Positions 7,508 through 16,676 are shown, counted from the stretch's first letter. The stretch: 56,561 bases of DNA from CAYUVF01 sp964448045 (GCA_964448045.1 CAYUVF010000024.1:1-56561), one strand, 5' to 3'. Notes: a model not told the origin generated them from the letters alone. Numbers and translations: made by a program.

Positions 7508-8317
7508 ATGGGCTCGGACGCCACGAGCATGCTGCGCGATATCGGCCTGGAAAGCGTGCTGGGAATCGTTCTGATCATCGCGGCGGCCGTCGGCCTGACG
7601 CTGCTGATCCAGCGTTTCATCCCGCGTTTTGCTGAGCAACTGCCCGGGCGCTATCGCCTGTCGGTGCTGGCCACCGTGCCGCTCCTCCGGCTCGTCATTC
7701 TGGTGGGGGCCGTCAGCTTGATCGTCCCCATCGTGATCGAGCCCACGTTCGAGAATATGGTGGCATTCCTGGGCGCCGCCGGACTGGCGCTCGGCTTTGC
7801 GCTGAAGGATTACGCGAGCAGCCTGATCGCCGGCATCGTCGTCATCTACGAAGCCGCCTACCGGCCCGGCGACTGGGTGGCGCTTGAGGACGGCTACGGC
7901 GAGGTCCGCTCCGTGGGCATGCGCGCCATGGAGATGGTCACGCCCGACGACACGGTCGTCGTCGTTCCGCACCAGAAACTCTGGACCGAGCTGATCTACA
8001 ACGGCAACGATGGCACTCAGCACCTGCAGTGCGTGGCGGACTTCTATCTGGAGCCGGAGCACGCGGCCACTACGGCCCGGCAGGTGCTCCATGACGTAGC
8101 CCTGACGAGCCCGTACCTGCAGGTCGCGAAGCCCATCGCGGTCATCGTGCAGGAAAAGCCGTGGGGGACGCACTATCGGCTCAAGGCCTATCCGGTGGAT
8201 CCCCGCGATCAGTTCCTCTTCACCACGGATCTGACGGTACGGGGGAAAGCGGCGCTGGCTGATCGGGGGCTCTGCCCGGCACACACATCGGTCCTCCCTG
8301 AGAGCGCCGCAGCGTGA
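7508..8317 (+). CDS. Small-conductance mechanosensitive channel, MscS family
   Basis: 269 residues (ATG at 7508; first methionine is followed by GSDATSML). Three hydrophobic segments (about 14-36, 56-78, 85-120) end in the pore helix AAGLALGFALKDYASSLIAGIVV, with the Gly/Ala packing of TM3, followed by the beta domain YRPGDWVALEDGYGEVRSVGMRAM characteristic of MscS. The C-terminal alpha/beta domain is present and of usual length. It releases solutes on hypo-osmotic stress in the inner membrane. The upstream unknown gene ends 29 bp away. Confidence 0.93.
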   Translation: MGSDATSMLRDIGLESVLGIVLIIAAAVGLTLLIQRFIPRFAEQLPGRYRLSVLATVPLLRLVILVGAVSLIVPIVIEPTFENMVAFLGAAGLALGFALKDYASSLIAGIVVIYEAAYRPGDWVALEDGYGEVRSVGMRAMEMVTPDDTVVVVPHQKLWTELIYNGNDGTQHLQCVADFYLEPEHAATTARQVLHDVALTSPYLQVAKPIAVIVQEKPWGTHYRLKAYPVDPRDQFLFTTDLTVRGKAALADRGLCPAHTSVLPESAAA

Positions 8318-8461
8318 ACATTGTGTCGACGTCTGAGTCGGGATCGGAGCGGACGGTAAGCGTGCCGCCTGCCGGACGTCTACAGTCTGGGTAGCAGTAG
8401 TCCCCCTTCGTTAAAATTGTGATGAGTTATTACGAAGAGTCATTTAGCTCCGCTTCGCTAT

Positions 8462-8987
8462 GCGCATCGGGGGGGCGTGATCGACGTCGTGGACTACCTC
8501 ACGTTCACGTTCATCTCGCTACTGCTCGCCCGGTGGGTGGAGTGGCTGCCCGGCAGCGGCCTGGCTCGTGCCCGTGGCGATGGGCGTAAGCCTCTTCGGG
8601 TTTGCGAACACCGGCGCCAAGCAGGCGGCTGAAGGGTTTTTCCGCGGGTTTCCGTCGTGCTGGAACATCGTGGCGTACTGCGTGGGAATCCTTGTTGGGC
8701 AGTTCGGGTTCGCGTGTGCCGTGTTCTCCGCGGTGTCCATCGTGGTGTTCACGGTACTGATCCTGCTGCCCGTCCGGTTCATCTATCCCAACCAGGTGGC
8801 CCCGCCGTGGCGCGGGCCCATCATCATCGGCAGCATCGCGTGGGTGGCCCTGCTGCTCGCCCTGCTGCCGACGTATCCTACCGTGCCGCTCGGCTGGCTA
8901 GCGCTGTCGTTCGTGTATCCGGCGTTTTGCTTCGCGCTCTCGGGGTGTTTGGACCTGACCGCGCGGCAGGAGGAAACCGTGTGGTGA
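8462..8987 (+). pseudogene. Truncated, frameshifted copy of the phosphatidyltransferase gene
   Basis: Homology to the gene at 4853-5623 begins abruptly at GCGCATCGG (8462, matching 5092) and continues to the end. The first part reads IDVVDYLTFTFISLLL in one frame; the frame then shifts near 8550 and continues as WLVPVAMGVSLFGFANTGAKQ, GFFRGFPSCWNIVAY and LPVRFIYPNQ to the stop at 8987. The N-terminal third, including DxxDGxxAR, is missing, so it cannot be an active enzyme. The copy is diverged in sequence, so it is an old paralogue or acquired fragment rather than a fresh duplication. It marks the left edge of the defence island. The gap 8318-8461 holds nothing recognisable. Confidence 0.85.
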
Positions 8988-9109
8988 GGAGGGAAGGGTT
9001 CAATTTGTCCAGGTTCCTGCGTACCTTTTGGCAAACACATCGCAGATGATCACATCGAAGGTGTGCCCGCTTTAAAGGCGTGCCCGCTTTGCTCCGAGGA
9101 CAGAAACGT

Positions 9110-11452
9110 ATGCATAGTAGTCAGTCGCTCTCCGAGCAAGACGTCCGGACCCGCTTCATCACGCCCAGCATTCAGAGTGCGGGATGGACACTGCGGCAGA
9201 TTCGGGAGGAGTATGTCTTCACGGATGGGCGCATCATCGAGCGCGGCGATATGTACACGCGGGGCAAGCAGAAGCAGGTCGACTACCTGCTGTTCTACAA
9301 ACCCAACATTCCGCTGGCGATTGTCGAGGCGAAAAAGAAGAGCAAGCCACTCGGCACGGGCATGCAGCAGGTGATCGACTACGCCGAGGCGCTGGAGCAT
9401 GCCCGCGACCTGGACGTGCCGTTCGTCTACACGTCGAATGGCACCGCCTTCATCGAGCACGACCGCACGGTGACGGATGGTCCCCGCGAACGCGAAATTC
9501 CACTGGACCAATTTCCCAGCCCGGACGAGCTGTGGCAGCGCTACCGCGCGTGGAAAGGCCTGTCGGACGAGCACGAAGACGTCGTCCTGCAGGATTACTA
9601 CAAGGAGATTGACGGCAAGACGCCCCGGTACTACCAGCGCGTCGCCATCAACCGGGCCGTGGAGGCCTACGTCAAGGGCCGGAAGCGGATGCTCCTCGTC
9701 ATGGCGACCGGCACGGGAAAGACATTCACCGCTTTCCAAATCATCTGGCGGCTCTGGAAGGCCGGCAAGGTGGGCCGGGTGCTCTTCCTGGCCGACCGCA
9801 ACATCCTCGTCGACCAGGCCATCACGAACGACTTCCGACCGTTTGGCGAGGCGATGACCAAAATCACCCATCACGAGCCGAAGAAGGCGTTTGAGATCTA
9901 CCTGGCACTCTATCAGGGCGTGACGGGCGCTGAGTCGTATCAGGACATCTATAAGGACTACTCGCCGGATTTCTTCGATCTCGTTGTCATCGACGAGTGC
10001 CACCGGGGCAGTGCGCGAGCGAATTCGGAGTGGCGGAAGATCCTGGAGTACTACGACTCGGCCGCGCAGATCGGACTGACGGCGACGCCCAAGGAAACGG
10101 AGGACGTATCGACGCAGCATTACTTTGGCGACCCGATCTACACGTACTCGCTGAAGCAAGGCATCAACGACGGGTTCCTGGCGCCGTACAAGGTGATCCG
10201 CGTCGGCATCGATCGCGACCTCGAAGGCTACCGGCCCGAGCGCGGCCAGCGCGACCGGTACGGGCAGGAAATCGAAGACCGGGAGTACAACAGCCGCGAT
10301 TTTGACCGAACGCTGGTGCTCAGCGAGCGCACGAAGCTCGTGGCGAAGCGCATCAGCGACTACCTGAAGGCGACCGACCCGTACGCAAAGACGATCGTGT
10401 TCTGCCACGACATCGAACATGCCGAACGGATGCGACGGGCGCTGGTCAATGAAAACCCGAAGCGGGTCGACGAGGACGCGCGGTACGTCATGCGCATCAC
10501 GGGGGACTCGGACCGCGGCAAGCAAGAGCTGGACAACTTCATCGATCCGGAGAGCCGCTATCCCGTGATCGCCACCACATCCAAGATGCTCACGACCGGC
10601 GTGGACGCCCAGACGTGCAAGCTGATCGTGCTGGAAGCGAATATCCACTCGATGACCGAGTTCAAGCAGATCATCGGGCGGGGCACGCGCATCCGGGAAG
10701 ACTATGGCAAACGCACGTTCACGATCATGGACTTCCGGGGCGTGACGCGCCAGTTTGCCGACCCCGACTTCGACGGCGTGCCCGAGCAGGTGTACCAGCC
10801 GGACATCGAGGACGACGACATCGTGCCCCCCGGCGACGATGGAGGCGATGACATACCGGACGATCCATCCCCGGATGATGACCAACCGCGGAGGAAGTAC
10901 TACGTGGACAAGGTGCCCGTGACGGTCATCAATGAGCGAGTACAGTACTATGGGTCAGATGGGAAGCTCATCACCGAAAGCCTGACCGACTATACGCGGA
11001 AGAAGGTACGGGAGCAGTACGCGTCACTCGATGATTTCCTACGACGATGGGACGAGGCCGACAAGAAAGAGGCGGTTATCCGCGAACTGGAAAACCATGG
11101 GGTCTTCTGGCACGAGCTGCAGGAAGAGGTGGATAAGGACCTCGACCCGTTCGACCTCGTGTGCCACGTGGCCTTCGACAAGAAGCCGTTGACCCGCTCC
11201 GAGCGCGCCCGCCGCGTCCGCGATGACGAGTACTTCGACCAGTACGGCGAGGAAGCGCGTGAGGTGCTGAACGCGCTTCTCGACAAGTACGCCGACGGAG
11301 GCATCGAAAACATCGAGCGGATGGAGGTGCTGAAGGTGCACCCGCTCGACCGGTTCGGCTCCCCCCTCGAAATCGTCCAGCGCTTTGGCGGCAAGCAGGC
11401 CTACCAGGACGCCGTGCAGGCGCTGGAAGACCGGCTGTACCGAGCAGCCTGA
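9110..11452 (+). CDS. hsdR: Type I restriction enzyme, R subunit
   Basis: 780 residues from the ATG at 9110, which has GAGGA 9 bp upstream; a GTG at 9080 in frame would add ten residues. An N-terminal PD-(D/E)xK nuclease (VDYLLF near 57, EAKKK near 73) is followed by a superfamily 2 translocase: motif I MATGTGKT (about 198), motif II DECH (about 294), motif III GLTATP (about 322), and motif VI-like IIGRGTRIRED (about 521). An acidic linker (EDDDIVPPGDDGGDD) separates the motor from the C-terminal helical domain that contacts HsdM. The enzyme cuts unmodified DNA after ATP-driven translocation. The order R-M-S is compact and complete. Two copies of GTGCCCGCTTT stand just upstream (9062-9090). 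Confidence 0.96.
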   Translation: MHSSQSLSEQDVRTRFITPSIQSAGWTLRQIREEYVFTDGRIIERGDMYTRGKQKQVDYLLFYKPNIPLAIVEAKKKSKPLGTGMQQVIDYAEALEHARDLDVPFVYTSNGTAFIEHDRTVTDGPREREIPLDQFPSPDELWQRYRAWKGLSDEHEDVVLQDYYKEIDGKTPRYYQRVAINRAVEAYVKGRKRMLLVMATGTGKTFTAFQIIWRLWKAGKVGRVLFLADRNILVDQAITNDFRPFGEAMTKITHHEPKKAFEIYLALYQGVTGAESYQDIYKDYSPDFFDLVVIDECHRGSARANSEWRKILEYYDSAAQIGLTATPKETEDVSTQHYFGDPIYTYSLKQGINDGFLAPYKVIRVGIDRDLEGYRPERGQRDRYGQEIEDREYNSRDFDRTLVLSERTKLVAKRISDYLKATDPYAKTIVFCHDIEHAERMRRALVNENPKRVDEDARYVMRITGDSDRGKQELDNFIDPESRYPVIATTSKMLTTGVDAQTCKLIVLEANIHSMTEFKQIIGRGTRIREDYGKRTFTIMDFRGVTRQFADPDFDGVPEQVYQPDIEDDDIVPPGDDGGDDIPDDPSPDDDQPRRKYYVDKVPVTVINERVQYYGSDGKLITESLTDYTRKKVREQYASLDDFLRRWDEADKKEAVIRELENHGVFWHELQEEVDKDLDPFDLVCHVAFDKKPLTRSERARRVRDDEYFDQYGEEAREVLNALLDKYADGGIENIERMEVLKVHPLDRFGSPLEIVQRFGGKQAYQDAVQALEDRLYRAA

Positions 11453-11505
11453 CGCGCAGGCCCTGCTCGGTTTGATTGCCCCACTGTGACCGCTATCTTG
11501 GCGCC

Positions 11506-13008
11506 ATGCAACAGAATCTCTTCGACCAAGCATCACCCCCACCCCGAAGCACCCCTTCCTCTTCTATGTCTGTATCTTCGATTGTCAAGTCCATTCAGGA
11601 CATCATGCGGCAGGACGTGGGCGTCGACGGCGACGCGCAGCGGATCTCGCAGATGGGCTGGATGATCTTTCTCAAGCTGTTTGACGCCAGCGAGCAGGAG
11701 CTGGAGCTGATGCGTGACGACTACGCTTCGGCCATTCCCGAAGGCCTGCGCTGGCGCGACTGGGCCGCTGACCCCGAGGGCATCACGGGCGATGACCTGC
11801 TGGCGCTCGTGGACGACAAGCTGTTTCCAACGCTGGAAGAGCTGGAGGTCGATGCCGACGACCGGCGCGGGCTCATCGTGCGGAGCGTGTTCGAGGACTC
11901 GTACAACTACATGAAGTCCGGCACGCTGATGCGGCAGGTCATCAACAAGCTGAACGAGGTCGACTTCACGCGGGCGAAGGAGCGCCACGTCTTCAACGAC
12001 ATCTACGAAAAGATCCTGCGCGACCTGCAGAGCGCCGGCAACGCGGCCGAGTACTATACGCCCCGCGCCGTCACCCGCTTCATGACGGAGATGGTGGACC
12101 CCGAGCTGGGCGAACAGGTGCTGGACCCCGCGTGCGGCACAGGCGGCTTTCTGGTCGACACGATCGAGCACCTGCGCCGCAAGGGCGTGGACTCGGTGCA
12201 GAAGCGCGACCAGCTGCAGCAGACGATCCGGGGCACCGAGAAGAAACCGCTGCCGCATCTCCTGGCGATGACGAACCTCATCCTGCACGACATCGAGGCG
12301 CCCGCCATCCGCCGCGACAACTCGCTCGCTCAGCCGCTGCGCCAGTACGGCCCGGCTGACCGGGTGGACGTGATCCTGACCAATCCGCCGTTTGGCGGGA
12401 CGGAGCAGCCCGGCATCGAGCGCAACTTCCCATCGGAGTATCAGACGCGGGAGACGGCCGACCTCTTCGTGGCGCTCGTCCTGAAGCGCCTCAAGCCCGG
12501 CGGGCGGTGCGCCATCGTGCTGCCGGACGGCTTTCTGTTTGGCGAGGGCGTGAAGACGCGGCTCAAGGAGCGGCTCCTTGGCGACTGCGACCTGCACACC
12601 ATCGTGCGGCTGCCGAAGGGCGTGTTTGCGCCATACACCAACATCAACACGAACCTGCTTTTCTTCACGAAAGGCGGATCGACGGATGCGGCGTGGTACT
12701 ACGAGCATCCGCTGCCGGAGGGCTACAAGAACTACACGAAGACCAAGCCCATCCGCTTCGAGGAGTTTGCCCCGGAGATGGACTGGTGGGACGACCGCGA
12801 GGAAAACGAGCACGCCTGGAAGGTATCCGCCGACATGATCCGGGAACGAGGCTACAACCTCGACATCCCCAACCCGCACGAGGCGGACGACGGCCCCGGC
12901 GACCCCGACAAGCTATTCGCCCGGTACCAGCGGCTGCAGGAAGACGTAGCCGCCACCCGCCAATCGCTGAAAGACGAACTCGAAACCGCGCTCGCGAAGT
13001 ACGCATGA
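11506..13008 (+). CDS. hsdM: Type I modification methyltransferase, M subunit
   Basis: 500 residues from the ATG at 11506 (MQQNLFDQ); ATG 11566 (MSVSSIVKSIQ) is the alternative and begins directly at the conserved helical domain. S-adenosylmethionine motif I is DPACGTGGFL at about 207-216 and the N6-adenine catalytic motif is NPPFGG at about 293-298. HsdM methylates adenine in the sites chosen by HsdS and is needed for restriction too. The stop overlaps the hsdS start as ATGA (13005-13008), so the two are translationally coupled. Confidence 0.96.
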   Translation: MQQNLFDQASPPPRSTPSSSMSVSSIVKSIQDIMRQDVGVDGDAQRISQMGWMIFLKLFDASEQELELMRDDYASAIPEGLRWRDWAADPEGITGDDLLALVDDKLFPTLEELEVDADDRRGLIVRSVFEDSYNYMKSGTLMRQVINKLNEVDFTRAKERHVFNDIYEKILRDLQSAGNAAEYYTPRAVTRFMTEMVDPELGEQVLDPACGTGGFLVDTIEHLRRKGVDSVQKRDQLQQTIRGTEKKPLPHLLAMTNLILHDIEAPAIRRDNSLAQPLRQYGPADRVDVILTNPPFGGTEQPGIERNFPSEYQTRETADLFVALVLKRLKPGGRCAIVLPDGFLFGEGVKTRLKERLLGDCDLHTIVRLPKGVFAPYTNINTNLLFFTKGGSTDAAWYYEHPLPEGYKNYTKTKPIRFEEFAPEMDWWDDREENEHAWKVSADMIRERGYNLDIPNPHEADDGPGDPDKLFARYQRLQEDVAATRQSLKDELETALAKYA

Positions 13009-14723
13009 CCCTTCACTCGATCATCGACCAGTTCGACCTGCTCTTGGATGCGCCCGACAGCGTGCCCAAGCTGCGCCAGTTCATCTTGCAGTTCGCCGTG
13101 CAGGGCAGGCTCACCGAGCAGGACCCCAGTGACGAGCCTGCATCAAGCTTGGTTGAGCGCTCGAAAGAGGAAATAAAACAGCTATACAACGATGGCAAGA
13201 TTACACGGCCGTCGAAACGTCCAGAAGTCGAGTCTGAAGAGAAAGTATTCGACATCCCAAACGGCTGGACATGGACCCGACTGGGAAATGTACTGGCACT
13301 CGTCAATGGCAGAGCCTACAAGCAAGAAGAATTGTTGGATGAGGGCACACCCGTCATGCGAATTCAAAACCTGGGCGGCGGCGGATCTTGGTACTATTCA
13401 GATTTAGACCTTCCGCCCGAAAAGTACTGCCATCCTGGAGACCTTCTTTATGCGTGGTCGGGGACTTTCGGCCCATACATTTGGGACGGCCCGAAAGCCA
13501 TCTTCCATTACCACATCTGGAGGATCGAGTTGACGGAAGCTATCACGAAGAAATACGCATACCACTTGCTGCAGGCTGTATCAGCGGACGTGGAAGACGA
13601 CGCTCATGGAATCATGCTTCCCCACATGACAAAGGGCGGCATGGAAAAACTGGCGATCCCATTGCCTCCATGCGAAGAGCAGCAGCGCATCGTCGCCACC
13701 GTCGACCGGCTGATGGACGCATGCGACACGTTGGAGGCGCAGCAGGACGCCGCCGAGCAGGTGCGGGTCCGCTGCACCGAGGCCGCGACGCACGCGCTCC
13801 AGACCGCCGACACGTCCGCGGCCGTCCGCACCGCCTGGCACCGCCTCCGCGATCACTTCGATGTGCTCTGCGCCACCCCCGACGACATCGACGCCGTCCG
13901 CCAGACCATCCTCCAGCTCGCCGTACAGGGCAAACTCACCGAGCAGGACCCCAGCGACGAGCCCGCCGAGAAGCTGCTGGAGCGGACGGAAGCTGAAAAA
14001 GAGCGATTAAAGGCGGCGGGGGATCACAAGTACCAAAAGAAGATGCCGCCTATTACCGAGTCGGATGTCCCGTTCTCCTTTCCATGTCCGACTGGATGGG
14101 CATGGGTCCGATTCGGTAGCCTGGGAAAAATATATGGTGGGGGCACGCCGAAGAAGAGCAATTCGGAGTACTGGAGCGGCGACATTCCATGGGTCTCTCC
14201 GAAGGATATGGATGTCGACGTTGTACGCGATACGCAGGACAAGATCAGTGACCTCGGTGTCGCTGAATCGTCGGCAAAGCCTGTACCACCTGGATCTGTG
14301 TTGATTGTTGGGCGAAGTGGCATTCTTCAGCGGAAACTCCCGGTTGCCATCAACGCTGTCGAGTGCACAGTCAATCAAGACCTCAAGGTACTCACGCCGT
14401 ACGTCGCCGGTACTGAGCGATACATTCAACTGATGCTGAGAGGGTTCCAGCCATTCATTCTGGACCAACTCGTAAAGACGGGCACCACCGTCGAGAGCTT
14501 GAAATACACCGAGTTCCAGTTACAGCCGTATCCGATCCCCCCGCTCAAAGAGCAGCAGCGCATCGTCGTCACTGTCGACCGCCTGATGGCCGCCTGCGAC
14601 GCGCTGGAGGCGCAGCTGGAGCGGCGGCAGGCTCTCGGGGCTGAGCTGCTGGACGCGGTGCTGCACACGGCGGTGCAGGGCGACGGGCAACCGGCGGCAG
14701 AGGAGGCGGTGACGGTGGGGTGA
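13005..14723 (+). CDS. hsdS: Type I specificity subunit with two recognition modules
   Basis: 572 residues, start fixed by the ATGA overlap with hsdM. Two target-recognition domains: TRD1 about 85-215 (GWTWTRLGNVLALVNG...) and TRD2 about 360-505 (GWAWVRFGSLGKIYGGGTP...). Each is preceded by a conserved helix block (QLAVQGKLTEQDPSDEPA type) and followed by another (KEQQRIVATVDRLMDACD type). The blocks are near-identical in DNA as well as protein (see the repeat entry), while the TRDs have visibly lower GC than the flanks, a sign of TRD exchange. HsdS chooses the two halves of the methylated site. Confidence 0.95.
   Translation: MTLHSIIDQFDLLLDAPDSVPKLRQFILQFAVQGRLTEQDPSDEPASSLVERSKEEIKQLYNDGKITRPSKRPEVESEEKVFDIPNGWTWTRLGNVLALVNGRAYKQEELLDEGTPVMRIQNLGGGGSWYYSDLDLPPEKYCHPGDLLYAWSGTFGPYIWDGPKAIFHYHIWRIELTEAITKKYAYHLLQAVSADVEDDAHGIMLPHMTKGGMEKLAIPLPPCEEQQRIVATVDRLMDACDTLEAQQDAAEQVRVRCTEAATHALQTADTSAAVRTAWHRLRDHFDVLCATPDDIDAVRQTILQLAVQGKLTEQDPSDEPAEKLLERTEAEKERLKAAGDHKYQKKMPPITESDVPFSFPCPTGWAWVRFGSLGKIYGGGTPKKSNSEYWSGDIPWVSPKDMDVDVVRDTQDKISDLGVAESSAKPVPPGSVLIVGRSGILQRKLPVAINAVECTVNQDLKVLTPYVAGTERYIQLMLRGFQPFILDQLVKTGTTVESLKYTEFQLQPYPIPPLKEQQRIVVTVDRLMAACDALEAQLERRQALGAELLDAVLHTAVQGDGQPAAEEAVTVG
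13071..14616 (+). repeat. Two pairs of direct repeats flanking the hsdS recognition domains
   Basis: Pair 1: 13071-13160 and 13896-13985, both 90 bp. Pair 2: 13677-13743 and 14550-14616, both 67 bp. They encode the conserved helices before and after each recognition domain. Recombination between members of a pair would remove one recognition domain or swap halves. Confidence 0.85.
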
Positions 14724-14792
14724 CAGTGCCAGAGGGTACCTTTCCGTTCGCCCACGAACCTAAACACGACGCCGACTTACCGCTGGGTCGCA

Positions 14793-15758
14793 ATGTACCC
14801 CATCATCGACGTTCCTCCGGATGCGCCGACCGACATTGAGACCGTCGGGAGCAAGCGGAAGTTTTGGTACGTGCGCTCCGTCGAGGCGGCGGGGGAGCCG
14901 TTTCGCGAAGAGGAATGGCTCTTCAAAGCGGCCCGCCAGCATACGGGAGAGGACTGGTCGGAAAAAGTTGCGGCCGAGCTCTGCAGTCTTCTCGGTCTTC
15001 CGCACGCCACGTACGAACTGGCGCGTTGGACGAAGGAGCGCCGCGAGGCATCGACGACGTGGCGGGGCGTTGTGACCCGGCGCATGGAGGGGCGCAACGA
15101 GCGCCTCATGCTGGGCAATGAACTGCTGGCCGGGCATGTCAACCGCTATCCGCGGGTACAGGAGGACCGTTTCTACCGCAACCTGAAATACACGCTGGAT
15201 CTGACCCTGACGGTGCTGAGCGATGACGCGTTAGATGTGCGGGTCCACCCGGCGTGGGATCTGCCCGCCGATGTTCACACCGTCACCGATGTCTTTGTGG
15301 GGTTTCTGCTGCTTGATGCGTGGATCGGAAATACGGATCGCCATGATAACAACTGGGGCGTCATCGAGCGCTCCACATCACAAGGCGGACAGCGCGTGTT
15401 GGCACCCACGTTCGACCACGCCTCGTCCCTCGGCCGCGAGCTACGCGACGAAGAGCGCCACGAGCGTCTGACGACGAACGACCGAAATCGTACGGTGCAG
15501 GCGTACGTGGACCGCTGCCGCTCGGCCTTCTTCGCTGAGGAGGACGATGACGAGCCCATGCATCCGACCGATGCGTTCCATCAGGCCGCTCAGCGGATGC
15601 CTGGTGCAGCCACCGCCTGGTTACAGCAGCTTGAGAATATTGACTCAACCGATGTAGAAACCATTTTCGCAAACATTCCCGAAGAGCGCATATCTGAGGT
15701 CAGCATCGAATTTGCTTTGCAACAACTTGCCATCAATCGACATGCGCTCGAATACTGA
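14793..15758 (+). CDS. HipA-like protein kinase core (lacks HipA N-domain)
   Basis: 321 residues. The C-lobe of a HipA/PI3K-like kinase is visible: catalytic loop GNTDRHDNNWG at about 178-188 and metal site TFDHASSLG at about 207-215. Near the N-terminus GSKRKFWYVR followed by WLFKAARQHTGEDWSEKVAAEL is the nucleotide-binding part, with the lysine after F/L as expected. The HipA N-terminal subdomain that contacts HipB is absent; it is encoded instead in the next gene. HipA kinases phosphorylate aminoacyl-tRNA synthetases and stop growth; HipT of the split HipBST system is the closest known arrangement. It lies 69 bp after hsdS and 1 bp before the HIRAN gene, in a defence island. Confidence 0.8.
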   Translation: MYPIIDVPPDAPTDIETVGSKRKFWYVRSVEAAGEPFREEEWLFKAARQHTGEDWSEKVAAELCSLLGLPHATYELARWTKERREASTTWRGVVTRRMEGRNERLMLGNELLAGHVNRYPRVQEDRFYRNLKYTLDLTLTVLSDDALDVRVHPAWDLPADVHTVTDVFVGFLLLDAWIGNTDRHDNNWGVIERSTSQGGQRVLAPTFDHASSLGRELRDEERHERLTTNDRNRTVQAYVDRCRSAFFAEEDDDEPMHPTDAFHQAAQRMPGAATAWLQQLENIDSTDVETIFANIPEERISEVSIEFALQQLAINRHALEY

Positions 15759-15759
15759 C

Positions 15760-16518
15760 ATGCCCATGCGAACGCTATTCCTTGCCTGGCAAGATCCAGA
15801 GAAGCGCCAGTGGCATCCGGTAGGCCGCCTCGACCAATCGAATGGCACCTATGTCTTTCACTACACCGAGGGGGCCCGTGAGGCGCAACGGCACGGGTTT
15901 ACCCCCATCGTTTCCTTTCCCGATCTGGAAGCGACCTACGAGTCGGATCAGATCTTTCCCCTGTTTGCCAACCAGGTGCTGCCGCCCAGCCGGCCGGAGT
16001 ACGATGACTTTATCGAGTGGCTGAGCATTCCCAAAGGCGAGGCCGATCCGGTCGCTATCCTCGCCCGGAGCGGGGAGCGCATGACGGATACGCTCGAAAT
16101 CTTTCCGCAGCCGGACAAAACCAGCGACACAACGTACACCGCTCATTTCTTTGTGCGAGGCTTGCGGCATCAATCGCCATGTGCCATCAAGCGCTCAACG
16201 ACGCTATCCTCCGGTGAGCCGCTGCTTCTCATGCAAGACCTCCAGAATCCGGCCGACCCGCATTCGTGCGTCCTGCGTACGGCCGAGCGGGAAGAGCAAG
16301 ACATGCACATGATTGGGTATCTCCCCCGCTACCTGGCCGGCGAACTGGCCGCCTTGCCAGACGACGATCTGCGAGCGGCTCGCATTGAGGTCGTGCGCGT
16401 CAACCCCTCGCCGGCTCCCATCCATTTTCGCATCCTGTGTCGCCTCACCGTGAACTGGACCAAAGACACTGAGCCATTCAGCGACGAAGTCTATCAGCCC
16501 CTCGGCTCCGCATCATAG
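15760..16518 (+). CDS. HipA-N-like domain fused to a HIRAN domain
   Basis: 252 residues from the ATG at 15760, one base after the kinase stop; ATG 15742 would overlap the kinase. The first ~115 residues resemble the HipA N-subdomain: VGRLDQSNGTYVFHYTEGA, then PIVSFPDLEATYES and FPLFANQVLPPSRPEY, matching the order of HipA/HipS. The C-terminal half contains a HIRAN-like domain with GYLPRYLAGELAAL at about 185-198 and a closing VNPSPAPIHFRILCRL. HIRAN domains bind DNA 3' ends in helicases such as HLTF and occur alone in bacterial islands. I infer a split HipA system whose N-domain partner also senses nucleic acid. No HTH HipB gene is adjacent. Confidence 0.7.
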   Translation: MPMRTLFLAWQDPEKRQWHPVGRLDQSNGTYVFHYTEGAREAQRHGFTPIVSFPDLEATYESDQIFPLFANQVLPPSRPEYDDFIEWLSIPKGEADPVAILARSGERMTDTLEIFPQPDKTSDTTYTAHFFVRGLRHQSPCAIKRSTTLSSGEPLLLMQDLQNPADPHSCVLRTAEREEQDMHMIGYLPRYLAGELAALPDDDLRAARIEVVRVNPSPAPIHFRILCRLTVNWTKDTEPFSDEVYQPLGSAS

Positions 16519-16625
16519 ACGGTGAACCATGCCCGAAGGCACCATTTGAGTCGAACCGAGGCTATTGATTCTGTATCCACTTCCCGAGTCACGACGTAAC
16601 ATCTGGAGCAATCCGGCAAGAAACC

Positions 16626-16654
16626 TTGACAAGAAGTTAAGTTATAACTTAATT
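16626..16654 (+). promoter_or_regulatory. TAC promoter with perfect 16-bp palindromic operator
   Basis: TTGACA at 16626-16631 is followed 17 bp later by TTAATT at 16649-16654. Between and over them lies TTAAGTTATAACTTAA (16637-16652), identical to its reverse complement. It is the most AT-rich patch of the neighbourhood and sits 24 bp before the toxin start, so it is the likely binding site of the HTH antitoxin. Confidence 0.7.
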
Positions 16655-16676
16655 CCGGAAGCAATCTGCCGAAAAC

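Noticed and set aside
8568..8987. An intact 139-residue membrane protein
   Set aside because: Upstream codons in another frame continue the homology to the phosphatidyltransferase, so it is the tail of a frameshifted, truncated copy.
9050..10885. Long open frame on the minus strand across hsdR (about 600 codons)
   Set aside because: It lies fully opposite a gene with all catalytic motifs, has repetitive His/Val/Arg composition and no recognisable domain; long antisense frames are common at this GC content.
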